Position numbers and translations under genes: made by a program. The notes beneath the pieces were generated by a model. That model was not told the DNA's origin. It worked only from the letters and a program-made list of their open reading frames with translations, and ran no database searches. A DNA stretch of 16,865 bases from Candidatus Kuenenia stuttgartensis (GTDB taxonomy: Bacteria > Planctomycetota > Planctomycetia > Isosphaerales > Isosphaeraceae). Below, piece by piece: positions 14,461 to 16,865 of the stretch; within the stretch, counting starts at the first letter, position 1, and every line of letters starts with the position of its first letter. The stretch spans positions 1-16,865 of the forward strand of contig CAMBZY010000012.1 in the NCBI GenBank assembly GCA_945872325.1. The letters run 5' to 3'.

Positions 14461-15447
14461 ATGATTGTAATCTGTGGAAAGTGTCGGTTGCAGAATCAAA
14501 TTCCTGATGATTCAAAAGAGACCGAGATCAAATGTAGAAGTTGTTCCACAGAGTTGGTGATCCCATCGACGAGAGAGCAATTTTATCTCGATGAAGCAAT
14601 CACCTCGAAGCCCATCTGGTACTTGAAAATAGGCAGGAAAGATTCAGGACCAGTTTCATGGAAATCCATAGAGTTTTTAGTGGAGTCGGGAAAACTGACT
14701 TCTGAAGACACGATTTGGACCAATGATGATCCTCAGCCGAGGAAGATTTCCGAGATCCCATCGCTGAAGGAGAAAATAGACGACTATTATGAAAATGCCG
14801 ATGAGAATGCAACCACAACTGGGAGGAAGCTGGTTAATAAACGACTCGAAGGGATTCCGTGGTGGTTTCTCGACGAAGATGGAGAGCATGGGCCTTTTTC
14901 AACAAATTCTTTTAAGTCGCTCATCAAAAACCGGAAAATTCCAAAGAGTGCTTTTGTTCGGTGCGAAGGTTTGAAACGCTGGATTTCGCTTTCCGAGGGG
15001 ATTGAAATTCTGGCTGGTCGAAAGCGGGTAGAATCATTGATTGAACAGAGGGCGTTGAAATTTGATTTGTCACAAATGGAAACTGGGCTTTTTTATCGAA
15101 ATGAAGAAGGCTCAAGAGGCCCTCTCTGCATGGAAGATTTCATCGAGATCCTCAAAACCGAGGATATTCATGCCGAAGATGAGATCTGGTTCGATCATGA
15201 GTCCGGATGGATCACCCTCGAAGATTGGCTGAGCCAGATCGACCCTGAGCATACGGTTCACAAAATTCTTAAAGATCGTTCTTATTCGGAACTTGCCAGT
15301 CACGATGATGAGAATGGCTCAATCGAATCTCAGTGTCCGCATTGCCAGGAAATCACTGAGATGGAAAGATCGTTGTTGAATCACTGGAAGTTATGTAATA
15401 GCTGCCACAATCCGTATCGGATCAGAGAGTATTCTGAAACACGGTGA
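14461..15447 (+). CDS. Zinc ribbon / triple GYF_2 domain protein
   Basis: A 328-residue protein of unknown function. The N-terminus (1-32) is an MJ0042-like zinc ribbon: C5, C8, C25 and C28 with QIPDD between the pairs. Three GYF_2-type repeats follow, at about 51-106 (WYLKIGRKDSGPVSWKSI), 132-186 (WWFLDEDGEHGPFS) and 209-261 (FYRNEEGSRGPLCMEDF). Each has the aromatic pair, the GPxS-like turn and a closing W or I. A second ribbon ends the protein: C292, C295, C312 and C315 (CPHC...CNSC). GYF domains usually bind proline-rich peptides (family knowledge), so this may be an adaptor. There is no membrane segment; a small membrane protein follows 15 bases downstream. Codon use is AT-richer than the neighbouring genes. 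ATG at 14350 would add 37 residues of unclear character. Confidence 0.75.
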   Translation: MIVICGKCRLQNQIPDDSKETEIKCRSCSTELVIPSTREQFYLDEAITSKPIWYLKIGRKDSGPVSWKSIEFLVESGKLTSEDTIWTNDDPQPRKISEIPSLKEKIDDYYENADENATTTGRKLVNKRLEGIPWWFLDEDGEHGPFSTNSFKSLIKNRKIPKSAFVRCEGLKRWISLSEGIEILAGRKRVESLIEQRALKFDLSQMETGLFYRNEEGSRGPLCMEDFIEILKTEDIHAEDEIWFDHESGWITLEDWLSQIDPEHTVHKILKDRSYSELASHDDENGSIESQCPHCQEITEMERSLLNHWKLCNSCHNPYRIREYSETR

Positions 15448-15462
15448 AAAAAGCGGTCGCAA

Positions 15463-15756
15463 GTGGCAGCAACCGAAGTTCTCGGAATATTTGCTTTACC
15501 AGTTCGCATATTGCTTGCTGTGATTGATTTTGTGCATTACTACCTGGAAGGTATCAGCAGGGACTCCATCGACCTGTTTCTAAAGAATGGGATCCTCTTT
15601 ATCCTGATCGGACTTTATTGCTTTTATCACTTCTGGTTTTCAGATCCCACCAAAATGGACTCGCCTGATCGTGTCTTTGAAGAGAAAGAAATCTTGGCGG
15701 TTGGAATGATCTCCATTTTAATTGGACTTGTTCTTTGGACCGCCCCTAAATCATGA
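15463..15756 (+). CDS. Small membrane protein, function unknown
   Basis: A predicted 97-residue protein with about three hydrophobic segments (roughly 5-25, 42-60 and 77-94) and a charged loop (61-75, SDPTKMDSPDRVFEEKE). I do not recognise a family. The start is GTG at 15463, 15 bases after the stop of the zinc ribbon/GYF gene, without a clear Shine-Dalgarno, so it is probably translated as a second gene of that transcript. The pair may work as a soluble adaptor and a membrane anchor; this is inference from position only. It ends before a hairpin (15788-15808). Confidence 0.55.
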   Translation: MAATEVLGIFALPVRILLAVIDFVHYYLEGISRDSIDLFLKNGILFILIGLYCFYHFWFSDPTKMDSPDRVFEEKEILAVGMISILIGLVLWTAPKS

Positions 15757-15787
15757 AAATTGGTCTCCTCAAAACAATCTCGTCGGT

Positions 15788-15808
15788 GCCCGACCTGAAT
15801 CGTCGGGC
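15788..15808 (+). terminator. Hairpin after the small membrane protein gene
   Basis: GCCCGAC (15788-15794) and GTCGGGC (15802-15808) are perfect 7-base arms around a 7-base loop, 32 bases after the stop. Only TT follows, so as a terminator it is weak. Confidence 0.45.
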
Positions 15809-15838
15809 TTCGTGAGTGGCAAATGTTTATGAGGCTTG

Positions 15839-15860
15839 AAAGGCCGTAATCACGGTCTTT
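15839..15860 (+). repeat. Hairpin abutting the right element
   Basis: AAAGGCCGT (15839-15847) and ACGGTCTTT (15852-15860) pair along nine positions (one G-T) around AATC, ending two bases before the right element begins. It could be a second terminator or an insertion hotspot. Confidence 0.5.
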
Positions 15861-15861
15861 A

Positions 15862-16402
15862 GGAACGGACAGAAAATAACTTCCCGTTTTTAAAACAATC
15901 AACCGGGGCTAGCGCCAAGACAGGCTAGATAAGAGGCGCTAGCCAACAGTTTCTTGGTTCGAACCTAGCCGCCGGGCGCTAGCCCCCGGTTCGCTAAAGA
16001 TAATTAACCGGGGCTAGCGCCAAGACCGGCTACAGAGGCGTTAGCCAACAGTTTCTTGGTTCGAACCTAGCCGCCGGGCGCTAGCCCCCGGTTCGCGTAA
16101 GAGAATTAACCGGGGCTATCGCCAAGCCCGGCTAGGTAAGAGACGCTATCCCCCAGTTCGCGTAAGGGAATTAACCGGGGCTATCGCCAAGCCCGGCTAG
16201 GTAAGAGGCGTTAGCCGCCGGTTTCTTGGTTTGAACCTGTCCTCCGGTTCGCGTAAGAGAATTAACCGGGGCTAGCGCCAAGACCGGCTAGATAAGACCA
16301 ACCCAATCCAACCGGGGCTAGCGCCAAGACCGGCTAGATTACAGCCAAGTTCAGCTTGGCCACGATTGGACTAAGAACCAGAAGTTGTATTCAGCCTGTT
16401 CC
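15862..16402 (-). mobile_element. MITE-like element, right copy (inverted, expanded)
   Basis: A 541-base non-coding element in the opposite orientation to 13925-14161. Its left end (15862-15885) matches the left end of the other element at 21 of 24 positions, and its right end (reverse complement of 16380-16402) matches its own left end at 17 of 23. Beyond the ends, 15881-15918 corresponds to the reverse complement of the inner end of the left element (TTTTAAAAACGGGAAG). The region 16310-16375 corresponds to that element's outer part, with CCAAxCGTxGCCAAGC and TGGCTGT. The interior differs by a tandem expansion of the core unit to six copies. No open frame of credible length lies inside. The right end stops 24 bases short of the stop codon of the next gene. 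Confidence 0.7.
15901..16339 (+). repeat. Array of six self-complementary core repeats
   Basis: The core AACCGGGGCTAGCGCC (with variants reading CTATCGCC) starts at 15901, 16006, 16108, 16173, 16264 and 16310, giving steps of 105, 102, 65, 91 and 46 bases. Each full-length unit also contains the reverse complement GGCGCTAGCCCCCGGTT with one extra C, so a unit can fold into a stem of about 16 pairs. Shorter steps mark units that have lost the inner part. The units also share TTTCTTGGTTCGAACCTAGCC and GCGTAAGAGAATTAA segments, so the spacers are conserved too. Confidence 0.85.
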
Positions 16403-16426
16403 CGAGTGCCTTCACAGATTGATCAA

Positions 16427-16865
16427 TCAAGGATTCACCTTGCAAATGGTCGTGTCCTTGCTTCGAATCCACCACTTTGTTCTGTGGAGAGAGTTTCCGG
16501 GGCTCTCAATATTGACCAGAAGCAGTGGCTCGTTCCCAACACTGTCCATCTTGACAACCCGTCCTACGACCGAGTCGTCAATCTTATCGACATCTTTCCG
16601 CTTTTGTGCGGCATCACGGATCTCCAGATCCTCGTTATTCTCGATGTAATTCTTAAGATCAACGCTTTGCTTCCAGACGAGTGCGCTATCAAGTGCCGTA
16701 ATGGTCGTCCCAACAGCTGGTAGTCCCGCAAGTTTAATGATTCCTTTAGGGGCTACCGGAGTTGCCTCCACTGGCTTCGGCGGATCGATTGGTTTTGGAC
16801 GTTGTCCAGGTAGAGTGACAGGCTTGTTTTTCAATTCCGTAATATCAGCAGTATCGTTTTTTTTG
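16427..16865 (-). CDS. Unrecognised protein, N-terminus outside the window
   Basis: The C-terminal 145 residues of a minus-strand gene that stays open to the window edge; the true start is beyond 16865. The visible part begins with a Lys/Pro-rich linker (LKNKPVTLPGQRPKPIDPPKP), then an apparently folded region from GIIKLAGLPAVG through VVGRVVKMDSVGNEPLLLVNI to the C-terminal WWIRSKDTTICKVNP. I do not recognise a family. The Pro/Lys linker and the beta-like C-terminal region suggest an envelope or secreted protein, but no motif proves it. A TTG at 16832-16834 is the first possible internal start in view. The right MITE-like element ends 24 bases downstream of its stop codon. Opposite-strand frames here are weaker. 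Confidence 0.6.
   Translation of the reverse strand, partial: KKNDTADITELKNKPVTLPGQRPKPIDPPKPVEATPVAPKGIIKLAGLPAVGTTITALDSALVWKQSVDLKNYIENNEDLEIRDAAQKRKDVDKIDDSVVGRVVKMDSVGNEPLLLVNIESPGNSLHRTKWWIRSKDTTICKVNP

Noticed and set aside
16045..16075. tRNA-like GGTTCGAACC (resembles a T-arm)
   Set aside because: It repeats in several units with no acceptor stem, D-arm or anticodon arm around it; it is part of the repeat unit.
13986..16339. CRISPR-like regularly spaced 30-36 base repeats
   Set aside because: The stretches between repeats are themselves related to each other, the spacing is irregular (46 to 105 bases), the repeats lie inside elements with terminal inverted repeats, and no cas genes are present.
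16356..16723. Two plus-strand open frames at the right end
   Set aside because: They overlap the element end and run antisense to the minus-strand frame, which is open to the window edge and has a more protein-like composition.

Overview
The window looks like chromosomal DNA of a planctomycete, probably of the order Planctomycetales. The clues are a secreted metalloprotease with the N-terminal LExR-type motif of planctomycete extracellular proteins, an MJ0042-like zinc ribbon joined to GYF_2 domains, glycine- and proline-rich envelope proteins, moderate GC content (about 55% in a line of the aldo/keto reductase gene that I counted) and interspersed GGCGCTAGCC-type repeats. The genus cannot be fixed from the sequence alone.

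Layout, left to right. Bases 1-4523 hold a DksA/TraR-type regulator (370-849) with its own terminator, then a translationally coupled pair: an HtrA-like serine protease (1031-2614) and trpD (2611-3654). Converging on these is a minus-strand pair: a proline-rich lipoprotein (4520-5164) whose stop overlaps the start of an RluA-family pseudouridine synthase (3705-4523). Divergent from that pair, an alpha/beta hydrolase (5423-6226) and ribonuclease D (6264-7451) form a probable operon. An HlyD/RND-type adaptor (7523-9499, minus strand) carries an exceptional 151-residue glycine-rich region inside its lipoyl domain. Divergent from it is a matrixin-like metalloprotease (10032-11444), followed by a Mn-type superoxide dismutase (11590-12207) and a Tat-exported aldo/keto reductase with a cysteine cluster (12600-13847) that ends at a strong terminator.

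The right 3 kb is accessory in character. Two related, MITE-like elements with terminal inverted repeats (13925-14161 and 15862-16402) lie in opposite orientation. Between them is AT-richer DNA carrying a protein with two zinc ribbons and three GYF_2 domains (14461-15447), a small membrane protein (15463-15756) and several hairpin repeats. The right element contains an array of six copies of a self-complementary core. An unrecognised partial minus-strand gene (16427 to the window edge) follows.

Most of the window is housekeeping and envelope functions: protein quality control, tryptophan synthesis, RNA modification and decay, oxidative-stress defence and export. The inverted-element-bounded cassette and the glycine-rich adaptor are the two parts most worth pursuing.
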